A stretch of 64,000 bases of DNA from Lacrimispora xylanisolvens (lineage in GTDB: Bacteria > Bacillota > Clostridia > Lachnospirales > Lachnospiraceae). How positions within the stretch are numbered: position 1 is the stretch's first letter; each line of letters starts with the position of its first letter. The position numbers were made by a program, and so were the translations under genes. Location of the stretch: assembly GCA_017084465.1 (NCBI GenBank), contig CP070896.1, positions 1,302,001 through 1,366,000 on the forward strand, read 5' to 3'. Positions 10,921 to 20,907 of this stretch are shown one piece after another. The notes under the pieces were generated by a model, which was not told the origin of the DNA, searched no databases, and worked only from the letters and a program-made list of their open reading frames with translations.

Positions 10921-11067
10921 CTAGAATTTTCTTAATTTTTTTGCGTTATCCGGTAATTTAGGCTGGTAGCCGATAAAAAAGCAGGAACTGTTAACCTCTG
11001 TTTTTGCTGAATTTAAAATGGCTTTTGATGCAATTTTAAATGATAGTTTTTTCAATTGGGATTTCAT
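10921..11067 (-). CDS. agrD: AgrD-like autoinducing peptide precursor
   Basis: A 48-residue peptide directly upstream of agrB. Residues 1-25 form a basic, amphipathic leader (MKSQLKKLSFKIASKAILNS). The core is NSSCFFIGYQPKLP with Cys29, and the tail is charged (DNAKKLRKF). By analogy with AgrD proteins, where the thiolactone ring ends two residues before the conserved xxP, the ring would be C29-F-F-I-G33 with N-terminal residues from NSS (inference). AGAAGG lies eight bases before ATG 11067. The order D then B is the reverse of staphylococcal agrBD. Confidence 0.9.
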   Translation of the reverse strand: MKSQLKKLSFKIASKAILNSAKTEVNSSCFFIGYQPKLPDNAKKLRKF

Positions 11068-11122
11068 AGGAATGCCTTCTTTCTATTTTTAATTTTTATT
11101 ACTATATGACTTGTTTTCCCGT

Positions 11123-11128
11123 ATTATA
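11123..11128 (-). promoter_or_regulatory. Possible -10 element of agrDB
   Basis: TATAAT on the minus strand, about 56 bases before agrD. The upstream GTAACGGTTCAGTTAGCCG holds two GTTA/GGTT-like half sites that could bind a LytTR regulator. There is no good -35 match, so this is weak. Confidence 0.35.
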
Positions 11129-11153
11129 CGGCTAACTGAACCGTTACAGGATT

Positions 11154-11810
11154 TTATACATGAATCACCTTTAAATCCGGTGCTACGTTAAGGTGGGCTT
11201 CTGTTGCATTCTGGACATCTTCCACGGTCAGACCCGGGGCAATTTCCTTTAATACAAGCCCCTTGTCAGGAACCACATCAATTACAGCCATATCAGTGAC
11301 AATGGTCTTTACCACATTCACTGCTGTCAGCGGAAGCCTGCATTTTTTCAGTATTTTCGGAGCTCCCTCTTTGCTTACATGCTCCATGGCTAAAATCATT
11401 TTTTTCGCTCCAACCACCAGGTCCATAGCGCCTCCCATACCAGGTACTTTTTTGCCTGGAATCATCCAATTCGCCACGTTACCTTTTTCATCAACCTCCA
11501 GCGCACCCAGAACTGTAACATCTACGTGGCCTCCGCGGATAATGCAAAATGAAAACGAACTGTCAAAATAGCTGGCGCCCTTTACAGTTGTTACGTAGTT
11601 TCCTCCTGCGTCAATGCAGTCCAGAGTTTTATCCTCCTGATCTGCATTGGGTCCCACACCCAATATTCCATTTTCGGCCTGCAGCATAATATGTACATCG
11701 TCTGGTATGTAGTTTGCAACCATTGTAGGCATTCCCACACCAAGGTTTACAACATCTCCGTCTTTTAGTTCTTTTGCTATTCTCCTTACAATCGATTCTC
11801 TTTTATTCAT
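11154..11810 (-). CDS. ctfB: Acetate/acetoacetate CoA-transferase subunit B
   Basis: The beta subunit (218 residues) of a class I CoA transferase that moves CoA between acetoacetyl-CoA and acetate or butyrate. The catalytic glutamate is in the motif MLQAENGILGVGP. GVGMPTMVANYIP and the Gly-rich segment PGMGGAMDLV are typical. It follows ctfA with a 3-base gap, so the two subunits are co-translated. It is the last gene of the thl-adc-ctfA-ctfB operon on the minus strand; agrD starts 86 bases further on. The frame is intact. Confidence 0.92.
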   Translation of the reverse strand: MNKRESIVRRIAKELKDGDVVNLGVGMPTMVANYIPDDVHIMLQAENGILGVGPNADQEDKTLDCIDAGGNYVTTVKGASYFDSSFSFCIIRGGHVDVTVLGALEVDEKGNVANWMIPGKKVPGMGGAMDLVVGAKKMILAMEHVSKEGAPKILKKCRLPLTAVNVVKTIVTDMAVIDVVPDKGLVLKEIAPGLTVEDVQNATEAHLNVAPDLKVIHV

Positions 11811-11813
11811 AAT

Positions 11814-12470
11814 TTACTGGCCCACCTTTACAATATTATCTATAAAAATTCCGGGAACAGTTACATCATTGGGATCAATTTCCCCCGCTTTTACGTATTC
11901 ATCCACCTCTGCGACCACATAATCCGCGGCGGTAGCCATTACTACATTAAAGTTGCGGGAGGAGCCGTTGATAATCAGATTTCCAGTCTCATCTGCCTTC
12001 TGGGCTTTTATAAATGCCACATTTGCCTTGAGCGGCATTTCAAGCAGATAATTTTTCTCTCCGATCTCTATTTTCCTCTTTCCTTCTTCTACAACTGTAC
12101 CCAGCCCGACTGGTGTCAGAACTCCTCCCAGACCAGCTCCGCCTGCACGTATTTTTTCAGCAAGGGTTCCCTGGGGAAACAACTGAACTTTGGCTTCCCC
12201 AGTCATAAGAAGTCTTCCGGTTTCCGGATTTGACCCAATGTAGGAAGCAAAGATCCGTTTCACTCTTCCGCTTTTTATCAGTTGATATATGGAAAGCTCC
12301 GTTGTTCCGGTATCATTGGATATGATCGCCAGGTCACTGGCTGTACTGGTATTTAGAAGTGCATTTACCAGATTTTCAGGATGACCTCCTGCCAGAAATC
12401 CCCCAATCATAATAGCATCTCCATCTTTGACTTTTTTCACCGCTTCTCCCGCTGATATTAATTTGTTCAT
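11814..12470 (-). CDS. ctfA: Acetate/acetoacetate CoA-transferase subunit A
   Basis: The alpha subunit (218 residues) of the same CoA transferase. The signature GDAIMIGGFLAGGHPENLV near the N-terminus and the glycine-rich GGAGLGGVLTPVGLGT are characteristic. With CtfB it forms a heteromer that removes CoA from acetoacetyl-CoA. This gives Adc its substrate and recovers acetate or butyrate as CoA thioesters. AGGAGG-like sequence precedes ATG 12470 (GGAGGCCATTCT). It lies 18 bases after the adc stop, in the same operon. The frame is intact. Confidence 0.92.
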   Translation of the reverse strand: MNKLISAGEAVKKVKDGDAIMIGGFLAGGHPENLVNALLNTSTASDLAIISNDTGTTELSIYQLIKSGRVKRIFASYIGSNPETGRLLMTGEAKVQLFPQGTLAEKIRAGGAGLGGVLTPVGLGTVVEEGKRKIEIGEKNYLLEMPLKANVAFIKAQKADETGNLIINGSSRNFNVVMATAADYVVAEVDEYVKAGEIDPNDVTVPGIFIDNIVKVGQ

Positions 12471-12488
12471 ATAGAATGGCCTCCTTTT

Positions 12489-13233
12489 TTATTCACTTAG
12501 GTAATCATGGATTACGCGTCCATATGGTAAGGTTAAATCTGAGATGATATGCGTTCCGCCCATGCAGGCTTTTACAGGCAGATCTGCCACAGGCGCATTC
12601 ACATGGGGAATTAAATGAAGTCTTGCAGGCCCGGACCATGCCTCCTTTACCTGAATATCTTCCAGATTGTAAGCCACCAGCTGGGCAATCTTTGGACTTC
12701 CGTCTGCATCCGGAATCAGCTTTAAATTAACCTGCATTTTCCCCAGGTTCTTAGCAACTGCTTTTTTATCGAGAATATTATATTTAAAGGGCATGGTTCC
12801 CATTGCTACAAGAATATTATTGTAAATTAAGGTACCGGTTAATGTCTCGGTGTCCTCAACTCTAAGGTGGGGCTGGCCCCACTTCTTTGGGAAATCCCCA
12901 GATTTCACGTCCTGCAAGAATGGCAGGACCGTTATTTAAATACATTTGTGCTGTAAAATTACAGGCTTCTCCATGGTATGTACATGGAATTACAATCCCG
13001 CTTTCTTCGTAGGTTCCAAGACCTGAGGAATCGGGCATCTTGATCCATTCATACAAAACAAGATTGCTTCCATCCGGTTCCAGCGGTTCCGGCACCGCCG
13101 CTTTAATCAGATCCGGATCTGATTCATAGCTGACTGTAAAATATTCCCTGTTTATAAAACGGCACGGAGGGCGCCCATAACTGGCGCTTGCTGCAGGCAT
13201 GGACTGCAGGGAGATAATCGTTTCTGATTTCAT
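12489..13233 (-). CDS. adc: Acetoacetate decarboxylase (one frameshift)
   Basis: Converts acetoacetate to acetone and CO2 through a Schiff-base lysine. The protein is about 247 residues, normal for the family. The catalytic region GREIWGFPKKWGQPHL contains the Lys-Lys pair in which the first lysine is the nucleophile. Other family segments are YHGEACNFTAQMYLNN and GPARLHLIPHVNAPVADLPV. ATG 13233 has AAAGGA nine bases upstream; ATG 13239 would be too close. The frame breaks near 12895, exactly at the PKK codons, as a one-base insertion. Gene order with ctfAB and thl supports an acetone pathway. Confidence 0.92.
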
Positions 13234-13262
13234 AAACATGTTCCTTTCTATGTAAAAGTTGT

Positions 13263-14446
<1,184 letters not shown>

Positions 14447-14566
14447 TTTATTTGCTCCTTTCTATTCTCATTTCTTGTTTACAGCCACATTCTCCTACTT
14501 CTTATTGTGGTTTTCAACTAATGTCGTACACCTTACAGTTTTTATGTATAATCTACAACTTTTTGA

Positions 14567-14586
14567 ATGTTTCATTCGTGAAACAT
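14567..14586. promoter_or_regulatory. Perfect dyad in the thl promoter region
   Basis: ATGTTTCA TTCG TGAAACAT, an eight-base perfect inverted repeat with a 4-base centre. It lies about 120 bases before the thl start and next to a possible -10 (TATACA on the minus strand). It may be an operator or a hairpin. Confidence 0.45.
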
Positions 14587-14615
14587 CAGGTGTAAATAAT
14601 GATCAGAAAACAAAA

Positions 14616-14659
14616 AGAAAGCACACCGGACTTTTTTTATACCAGTCCGTGTGCTTTCT
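14616..14659 (-). terminator. Terminator of the agr-like kinase operon
   Basis: AGAAAGCACACGGACT pairs with AGTCCGGTGTGCTTTCT (one bulge) and is followed by TTTTTG on the minus strand. It ends the regulator-kinase transcript ahead of thl. Confidence 0.88.
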
Positions 14660-14678
14660 ATTCAACAAATAATATATC

Positions 14679-15987
14679 TTAATTAAATATTATTTTACAG
14701 GAGAAGATCCTGTTTTCTTCTTCCAAAACCATACTTCCATTATACTTTTTTATTATATTTTCCACATTTAAAAGACCAATTCCATGATTTTTCCCTTTTT
14801 TTGAAACTGGCTTGCCACGATGCCATCTTTCTATGGGGGCTGTGCTGTTGGTAATATTTATAACTGTAAAATCATTATATTTATCAAGCTTAACTTTGAT
14901 AAATCTGTCCTGTGGCACCTGGTCACATGCATCGATGGCGTTGTCCAGCAGATTTCCAAATATTGTCGTTACTTCAATTGGCTCCATAAAGGAAAGATCA
15001 ACAACGCCTATTTCCAGATTGAACTTTATTTTATGAAAGATGGCAATACGCTTCTTATCATTTAATATTACATTTAAAATAGGATTATTGGTATAGTCCT
15101 CTAAAGACAGAGGAATCAGTAATCTTCCTATTTCTTTGGCATAATTAAGTGCTGCTTTATGTTCATTTGTCCGATACATCTCCTCGATCAGATTCAGACG
15201 CTTATATACATCATGGAGTATTATAATGGACTCATTATACTTTTCTTTCTGATCTTCATAAAATTCATACTGCAGCAAAGACTGTTGCTCCAACAATTTT
15301 AATTTTACTTTTAGCTGGTTGTTTTCTTCTACAAATCTTGCCAGATATAAAAAATAAAGATCTGCAAATAAGATGCACCCCATATTAATGAGTATCAGAA
15401 TATATTCTGATATATTTGTAATTTTGGGGATTACCACGATGATTACAGCTATATTGGTCATACTGAACAATATAATTATAACTTGTATCAGGCATTGGGT
15501 AATTGTATACTTAACAGCAAAATCTTCCCGCCAGAGTCTGGTGATAATCAGATAATACACAATGAGGACGACTAACTTGGAAAAAGTTAGTTCCATACTT
15601 TTAATCATAACAGGCTGAATGCCGTGAATCTGAAATTTCAGAAGTATGTATTCCAGCATTACCACCCCAGCCGTTTCGCAGACAGTTAATATTAAAATCA
15701 AAACCGGGACTTCAAAGATCCGGTATATTAATTTTTTATTGTCATTGCCATAGAAAATATTATTTATTAAACTAAACAGCACAATCCAGATTATTATATT
15801 AAGGACTGGGTGCCCCAATTCATTTATCATTACAACTATAAAAAATGCGGCTGTCTTTAATAATATGTTAAAAAAAATCGGTTATTTATTTTCCGTTCAT
15901 TTCTTTCTTCTATAAATTGAAATAGAATAATGATATTAATCATACATGAAATGAAGGTTCGAATGTAAGAATCATATAATTTTCCAT
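14679..15987 (-). CDS. AgrC-like GHKL sensor histidine kinase (probable N-terminal frameshifts)
   Basis: A polytopic sensor kinase. Six or so hydrophobic helices are followed by a coiled segment, the phosphoacceptor region IILHDVYKRLNLIEEM, and a GHKL ATPase domain (NLLDNAIDAC, KNHGIGLLNVENI). An uninterrupted frame begins only at 15830. An ATG at 15987, with TAGGAG overlapping the regulator stop, and the frame encoding SCMINIIILFQFIEERNERK and LLKTAAFFIVV show that the real N-terminus is about 52 residues longer. One break is at a run of eight T near 15862 (nine needed); another lies near 15950. Likely ligand: the cyclic peptide made by AgrD/AgrB (inference from distance and type). Confidence 0.85.
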
Positions 15988-15996
15988 TTTTTTCTC

Positions 15997-16740
15997 CTAT
16001 ACATTACTCTGTATGAAATTATTTAGTTTTTTCCTGAAATCCGCTGATTTTTTCTGGGAAACAGGAAGTTTATCATTATTATTTAACAGAACCTCGTAAC
16101 CTTTTATATTTTTAATATGTCTTAGATTTACCAGAATGCATTGATGGCAGGCTTCAAAATTGTGCTTTTGCATTCTTTCCGTTAAATTTTTCATTTTATC
16201 TATAAAAAAATATTCTTCATTTTCAAGTTTTATTTTAATTTTTCTATTTATATATTCAAAGTAAAAAATGTCTTTGATTTCAAAACTTTTTATTCTGCTT
16301 TCTAATTCACCAGCCTCTGTGACTTCTAAAATTTCAAAATTAACAATCTCTAATTTTCCAGATTCTTCCTGAATGTATTGTATAATCTCCTGAAGCTGAC
16401 GTTCCACATTGATCTTTGTAACGGGTTTCTCCAAAAAGGCAAACGCATGAACATAATTGACAGCCTGTCTGCAAAATTGTTTATAACTAGTGGTATAGAT
16501 GACTTTAACATTCCGGTTCATTTCCCATATTGTTTTACCAATCTGAATTCCATTCATTCCGGTTAAGGCAATATCAAGAAATATCAGATCAAACTTACCA
16601 TGAAATTCAAGCAGCTCTTCACCTGACTTAAAAGTTATAATCTGAAATGGAATTGATACGGATTTCATATAACCTTTTACAAATTTTGCTATTCTGACTG
16701 AATCACTTTTATTATCATCACAAATGGCAATAAGAAGCAT
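15997..16740 (-). CDS. AgrA-like LytTR response regulator
   Basis: A 247-residue regulator. The receiver domain holds ICDDNKSD and the phosphoacceptor aspartate in LIFLDIALTGMNG, with KPVT as the conserved lysine. The C-terminal LytTR DNA-binding domain includes ILVNLRHIKNIKGYEV. GGAGGG lies five bases before ATG 16740. It is the first gene of a two-gene operon with the kinase; the kinase ribosome site overlaps its stop codon. LytTR regulators of agr systems bind pairs of direct repeats upstream of agr operons. Confidence 0.9.
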   Translation of the reverse strand: MLLIAICDDNKSDSVRIAKFVKGYMKSVSIPFQIITFKSGEELLEFHGKFDLIFLDIALTGMNGIQIGKTIWEMNRNVKVIYTTSYKQFCRQAVNYVHAFAFLEKPVTKINVERQLQEIIQYIQEESGKLEIVNFEILEVTEAGELESRIKSFEIKDIFYFEYINRKIKIKLENEEYFFIDKMKNLTERMQKHNFEACHQCILVNLRHIKNIKGYEVLLNNNDKLPVSQKKSADFRKKLNNFIQSNV

Positions 16741-16789
16741 TAATACCCTCCTCTTCTGATATTTTATATTGAAGTAATAAAACGCTTAC

Positions 16790-16842
16790 ATTCTATATCC
16801 TTTTTATGTACATTTCAACCCAACCGCCAAAATTGTACATTT
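16790..16842 (-). promoter_or_regulatory. Promoter of the regulator-kinase operon with 9-base direct repeat
   Basis: On the minus strand TTGAAA (16813-16818), 17 bases, TAGAAT (16790-16795). On the plus strand TGTACATTT occurs at 16807-16815 and again at 16834-16842 (period 27), flanking the -35. Such repeats could be an autoregulatory LytTR site; the period is longer than the roughly 21 bases usual for AgrA. Confidence 0.55.
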
Positions 16843-16901
16843 TGAGTGCTAATATTTACATATTTGCCTCTAAATTGTGATGACGTCTATGAAACAAAAT
16901 C

Positions 16902-16943
16902 AGAGCGGGTACCGAATTCTTTCCTCAATTCGATACCCGCTCT
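16902..16943. terminator. Strong inverted repeat, possible terminator
   Basis: AGAGCGGGTACCGAATT pairs with AATTCGATACCCGCTCT (one mismatch, loop of eight). No clean T-run follows on either strand, and no gene ends here, so its role is unclear. Confidence 0.45.
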
Positions 16944-17558
16944 ACACGTTTTCATCCATCAGTTAATTCATGCCTCTCTTTAGATTTTTGATAATGCTTT
17001 TCTGGATGATTCTCTATATGAACTTGTTTTCGCTTCCCTTACTGATCCCTTATGCAATCTCTATTATTCTGCTTCTTATTTTCATTCTTCTATCTTGTCA
17101 GGGAACCATTGGGTTTGGGTCGCTGGAAATAACCAGCGAAATTACTTTAATATAGTTCTGACCAATCATAGGCACGTCAATGAATTGCCGGACCCTTCTG
17201 CCATCTTCCATGTCAGCTTAACTGCTGGAATTCACTGGCTTTTATAAAGTGGGGAAACGTCTTATCTTTTGCCTGAGCACTTTGTCAGTCAACAGGCGTT
17301 AAACTGTTTTTGGTGGAATCGACCTCCTTTGGCTCTGTCTTATGAATTATTTTTTAAAAAAGGGTGTAACTGTTAATCTTTTGTAGATGATATTATTATA
17401 ATGCATAGCGCTTTATTTTGCAAGTTATTTTATAAATTTTTAATCTTTTATTTTTCTATTTACTAATTGTGTATGTTTATTCTGATAATTTATTCTATTT
17501 AGACACTTTAATTGTTTATTTGCACTCCATAGAGATTGTTACATTTTTATCAATGTAA
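16944..17558. other. Intergenic region without a supported gene
   Basis: About 600 AT-rich bases before pncB. A 61-codon hydrophobic frame on the plus strand at 16970-17155 and a short minus-strand frame (MEDGRRVRQFIDVPMIGQNY) near 17120-17220 both lack ribosome sites and have no recognisable relatives. A small hairpin (CGCTGG/CCAGCG) is at 17120-17137. It may be a decayed gene or an unrecognised leader. Confidence 0.4.
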
Positions 17559-17586
17559 TTGTTTTTTTGTAAACATATGGTATAAT
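17559..17586 (+). promoter_or_regulatory. Promoter of pncB
   Basis: TTGTTT (17559-17564), 16 bases, TATAAT (17581-17586). Transcription would start about 25 bases before the start codon. Confidence 0.6.
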
Positions 17587-17619
17587 GTGCGAAAAGGATT
17601 TGTAAAAAGGAGAAAAATT

Positions 17620-19083
17620 ATGAGCCAGCGCAATTTAACTTTATTAACAGATCTCTATGAGCTAACCATGATGCAGGGTTATTTCAAAGAGAAAGATGCC
17701 AACGAGACCGTTATATTCGATGCCTTTTACCGCAGCAACCCAGGCGGAAACGGGTACGCGATCTGCGCTGGTCTGGAACAGGTGATTGAATATATTAAAG
17801 AACTGGAATTTAACAGTGAGGATGTGGACTATTTAAGATCCACCGGACTGTTTGAGGAAGACTTTTTAGAGTACCTGCTTCATTTTAGATTTTCCGGAGA
17901 TATTTACGCCATACCGGAAGGAACCGTCATATTTCCCAGAGAACCTCTGGTAAAAGTTATCGCCCCCATTATGGAAGCCCAGCTGGTGGAGACAGCGCTG
18001 CTCACCATTATTAATCACCAAAGCCTGATTGCCACAAAGACCGCCCGTGTGGTATTTGCTGCGGAAGGTGACGGAGTAATGGAATTTGGTCTGCGCCGTG
18101 CCCAGGGACCTGATGCGGGTATCTACGGTGCCCGCGCTGCCATGATCGGAGGCTGTGTGGGCACCTCCAATGTCCTGGCAGGAAAGATGTTTAACGTCCC
18201 GGTTAAGGGGACTCATGCACACAGCTGGATCATGAGCTTTCCTGACGAACTATCTGCATTTCGCAGTTACGCAAAGCTTTATCCAAAAGCCTGCATTCTG
18301 CTGGTAGACACATACGATACGCTGAAATCCGGTGTTCCCAATGCAATTAAAGTTTTCAAGGAGATGAAAGAAGCAAATATTCCACTGACCAGTTATGGAA
18401 TCCGGTTAGACAGCGGAGACCTTGCCTATCTTTCCAAAAAGGCCAAGAAAATGCTAACGGAAGCAGGATTTCCTGATGCCATCATTTCTGCCTCCAATGA
18501 CCTTGATGAGACTCTGATCAACAGCTTAAAGATCCAGGGTGCAACCATAAACTCCTGGGGAGTGGGTACTAATTTAATCACCTCCAAGGATTGTCCTTCA
18601 TTTGGAGGAGTGTATAAACTGGCAGCTGTTCTGGACCGGAAGACTGGAGAATTTAATCCCAAGATTAAGCTTTCAGAAAATGCAGAAAAGATCACCAATC
18701 CTGGCAACAAAGGAATCAAACGAATTTACAGCAGGGAAACCGGAAAAATTATTGCTGATTTAATATGTCTGGAAGGCGAAGTATATGATGAAAATCATTC
18801 ACTCCTTCTCTTCGATCCGATTGAGACATGGAAAAAAACACACCTGGCACCAAATACTTATACCATGAGGGATTTACTGATTCCTGTATTCCAGAAGGGC
18901 AAATGCGTCTATGAATCTCCTGCCGTAATGGACATCCAGGCTTATTGTAAAAAAGAGCTGGATACCCTCTGGGATGAGTCAAGACGTCTTGTTAATCCTC
19001 ATGAGGTTCACGTTGACCTGTCTAAGCCGCTTTGGAACATGAAAAACCAGCTGTTGGACAACTATCATTTTCAGGAATCCTGA
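17620..19083 (+). CDS. pncB: Nicotinate phosphoribosyltransferase
   Basis: Makes nicotinate mononucleotide from nicotinate and PRPP in NAD salvage. An intact 487-residue protein. Family segments: LLTDLYELTMMQGYF at the N-terminus, RRAQGPDAGIYGARAA, GTHAHSWIMSF, and GIRLDSGDLAYLSKKA, which form the active site. AAGGAG eight bases before ATG 17620 selects this start over an in-frame ATG 28 codons upstream, which lies above the -10 element. It is a single-gene transcript with its own promoter and terminator. Confidence 0.93.
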   Translation: MSQRNLTLLTDLYELTMMQGYFKEKDANETVIFDAFYRSNPGGNGYAICAGLEQVIEYIKELEFNSEDVDYLRSTGLFEEDFLEYLLHFRFSGDIYAIPEGTVIFPREPLVKVIAPIMEAQLVETALLTIINHQSLIATKTARVVFAAEGDGVMEFGLRRAQGPDAGIYGARAAMIGGCVGTSNVLAGKMFNVPVKGTHAHSWIMSFPDELSAFRSYAKLYPKACILLVDTYDTLKSGVPNAIKVFKEMKEANIPLTSYGIRLDSGDLAYLSKKAKKMLTEAGFPDAIISASNDLDETLINSLKIQGATINSWGVGTNLITSKDCPSFGGVYKLAAVLDRKTGEFNPKIKLSENAEKITNPGNKGIKRIYSRETGKIIADLICLEGEVYDENHSLLLFDPIETWKKTHLAPNTYTMRDLLIPVFQKGKCVYESPAVMDIQAYCKKELDTLWDESRRLVNPHEVHVDLSKPLWNMKNQLLDNYHFQES

Positions 19084-19097
19084 TTATATTAAGGCAT

Positions 19098-19133
19098 AAA
19101 AAACGGCAGTCCTTTTACAGGCTGCCGTTTTCC
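19098..19133 (+). terminator. Terminator of pncB
   Basis: AAAACGGCAG and CTGCCGTTTT arms (19100-19109, 19122-19131) around a 12-base loop. Confidence 0.85.
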
Positions 19134-19264
19134 TGTTATTGTTCACATTCTGGTCACAATATTGTTACATGCCGGACAAACTCTCTTCATATTTTACTCA
19201 TATACTTAAATCATCAGAAAAAGATGTTGCCAACATACTTTGAGATAAGAATTTTTTTCATAAT

Positions 19265-19319
19265 TGCCGGTATTCCTCGTAGGGGATACCGGCTCCTCCC
19301 TTTTTAGGGGGCTTTTTTA
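19265..19319. terminator. Double hairpin between pncB and the Cys-rich small gene
   Basis: GCCGGTATTCC/GGATACCGGC type stem at 19265-19292, then CCTCCC TTTTTA GGGGGC and six T. The second hairpin reads as a plus-strand terminator and abuts the stop of the minus-strand gene at 19317. Confidence 0.55.
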
Positions 19320-19499
19320 CATCTGCTTCTTTACGATAGAATAATCATCCCCATATTTAAAGTGAGGGCAGCTTTGATGGGATTCACTTAAAAAACGCAT
19401 CATCTCATCCTCATCTAAATTAATTCCACACTCATAATATTCATAGTCTTCGTTATATTGATAATACATACAATATTCACAACTGCTTTTCTTTGCCAT
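19317..19499 (-). CDS. Small cysteine-rich protein (DUF6472-like)
   Basis: A 60-residue acidic protein with SCEYCMYY near the N-terminus, ECGINLDEDEMMRFLS in the middle and SCPHF near the C-terminus. The four cysteines (CxxC plus two) could bind a metal. It resembles the short Lachnospiraceae proteins grouped as DUF6472, function unknown; I assign this from memory of the pattern. AAGGAG lies nine bases before ATG 19499, and the gene begins 12 bases after the reconstructed end of the acyltransferase, so the two are likely co-transcribed. Confidence 0.75.
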   Translation of the reverse strand: MAKKSSCEYCMYYQYNEDYEYYECGINLDEDEMMRFLSESHQSCPHFKYGDDYSIVKKQM

Positions 19500-19511
19500 T
19501 ATTGATCTCCT

Positions 19512-20568
19512 TTATCTGTCATTTCCCCGTTTCCATATCAATTTCGGAATCCTTTTTAACAGTTTCATTACCGTTTCATCCAATAACCAGGCTATTACCA
19601 GAGAAATGAAAATGTCAGTGCCGTCAGGCAGATAATTTTAGGAATGTAAAAATGTCTGATCCATGTTTTCTCTATGATTGCAGCGGAGAACTGTCCTAAC
19701 ACCAGATAATGAATTAAATACATACCATAGCTGTGTCTGCTGATCAATCCGCATGCGTTTGTAAATACAGGGAATGATACCGTTCCATATCGTTCAAAAA
19801 ATAAAAAGACAGCTGATGCCATGGCTATCATAGTGGGTGCCAGATCATGAATACCTGGTGTAAATCCAGGTGTATAAAACTTCTGAACCATGGTCAGCGC
19901 AAATCCTGCAAGTCCTGCTGCCAGGAAAGGGAAATACCTGGTGTTTTGATATAAACGCTTTAATATATAACCAAGCACAAAGTAAATCAGCCAGCCTTTA
20001 AATATCATATATTGAAAAAACTCTCCTGGTAAAAAACCAAGCGGCTGCAGATAAACAAACAAAGTCTGAATCATAAGAATCATGGCCAGAAAAATCCTCA
20101 GCTCATGATCTGTCATAGCCTTTAGCATTCGTGATAAAAAGGGCGCACACAAATACAACCCCAGAATCACGTACATAAACCACATGTGTGGAGCCATGGG
20201 CGTAGCTTCTGTCAGCCACCCAAAAAGCCATGCTTTGATATGCGCAAAGAACCCAAGCTTCTCCTGCCCCAGGTATACATTGTAATAGTAATAATAAATT
20301 CCGGCATAGAAACCAAATGGAATCACAATGGTGCAAAACCGTTTTTTATAAAATGCCAGGATGTTCTCTGTACCATGATCAAGAATAAACAAACCACTGA
20401 GCATAAAATAGATTCCTACAAAAGACAAAAGCACAGGCATAAGCATTGCACTAAAAGCTGCTGCGTATCATTGGCTGCCTGGGCAGGAATGGAATGCACC
20501 ATAATAATTGCAATAACTGCAATTACCCGCAGATAATCATACTGAATTTCCCGATTTTTCCGTTCCAT
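19512..20568 (-). CDS. Membrane acyltransferase, OafA/YrhL (acyltransferase 3) family, two frameshifts
   Basis: A polytopic membrane protein of about 350 residues that would transfer an acyl group to a cell-surface sugar or glycan. The N-terminus RNREIQYDYLRVIAVIAIIMVHS carries the conserved Arg and His of the family. The central part has about ten hydrophobic segments, including FVGIYFMLSGLFI. The frame breaks near 20450 and near 19608 (four T where five are needed); the second restores a C-terminal tail (SLVIAWLLDETVMKLLKRI) ending at 19512. AAGGAGG precedes ATG 20568 by about 13 bases. The acyl acceptor is unknown. Confidence 0.8.
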
Positions 20569-20714
20569 ACGTTATCTTAAGCCTCCTTTTTTCTATTGCA
20601 AAGTATAACATAAAAAATCTGCTTTTGACAATTTTTTTATTTTTTTGAAAAAACAGTAGACAAACCAGAATACCTGTGATATTATAATGGAGCTGTCAGA
20701 GATGACAGGGAAAC

Positions 20715-20786
20715 GGCCTATTGGTCAAGCGGTCAAGACGCCGCCCTCTCACGGCGGAAACCCGGGTTCGATTCCCGGATAGGTCA
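20715..20786 (+). tRNA. tRNA-Glu (anticodon CTC)
   Basis: A cloverleaf of 72 bases without encoded CCA. Acceptor arms are GGCCTAT and ATAGGTC with discriminator A; the anticodon stem is CCGCC/GGCGG with loop CTCTCAC; the T arm is CCGGG TTCGATT CCCGG. A TATAAT at 20683-20688 is a likely -10. Confidence 0.95.
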
Positions 20787-20795
20787 TAGGTAAAA

Positions 20796-20830
20796 AGCGA
20801 GTTTTCAATTAGAAGACTCGTTTTTTTTTG
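20796..20830 (+). terminator. Terminator of tRNA-Glu
   Basis: GCGAGTTTTC and GAAGACTCG arms followed by nine T. Confidence 0.8.
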
Positions 20831-20857
20831 TTGAGATATTAATATATTTTGCATAAA

Positions 20858-20900
20858 AAAAAACATGGGCAGGACATTTTTAACGTCTCGTACCCATGTC
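20858..20900 (-). terminator. Terminator of the flavodoxin operon
   Basis: GACATGGG and CCCATGTT arms with an inner GAGACGTT/AATGTC pairing, followed by a long T-run on the minus strand. Confidence 0.8.
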
Positions 20901-20907
20901 TTTTCTA

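Noticed and set aside
11154..13233. 3-oxoacid CoA-transferase for ketone-body use instead of an acetone pathway
   Set aside because: The linked adc and thl genes make the acetone direction more likely; the subunits alone could not decide.
16970..17155. A 61-residue hydrophobic protein
   Set aside because: No ribosome site, no promoter, and composition typical of random T-rich DNA; no family recognised.
17120..17220. Minus-strand frame MEDGRRVRQFIDVPMIGQNY
   Set aside because: It looks protein-like but has no ribosome site, is closed by stops on both sides and belongs to no family I recognise. Kept only as a remark.
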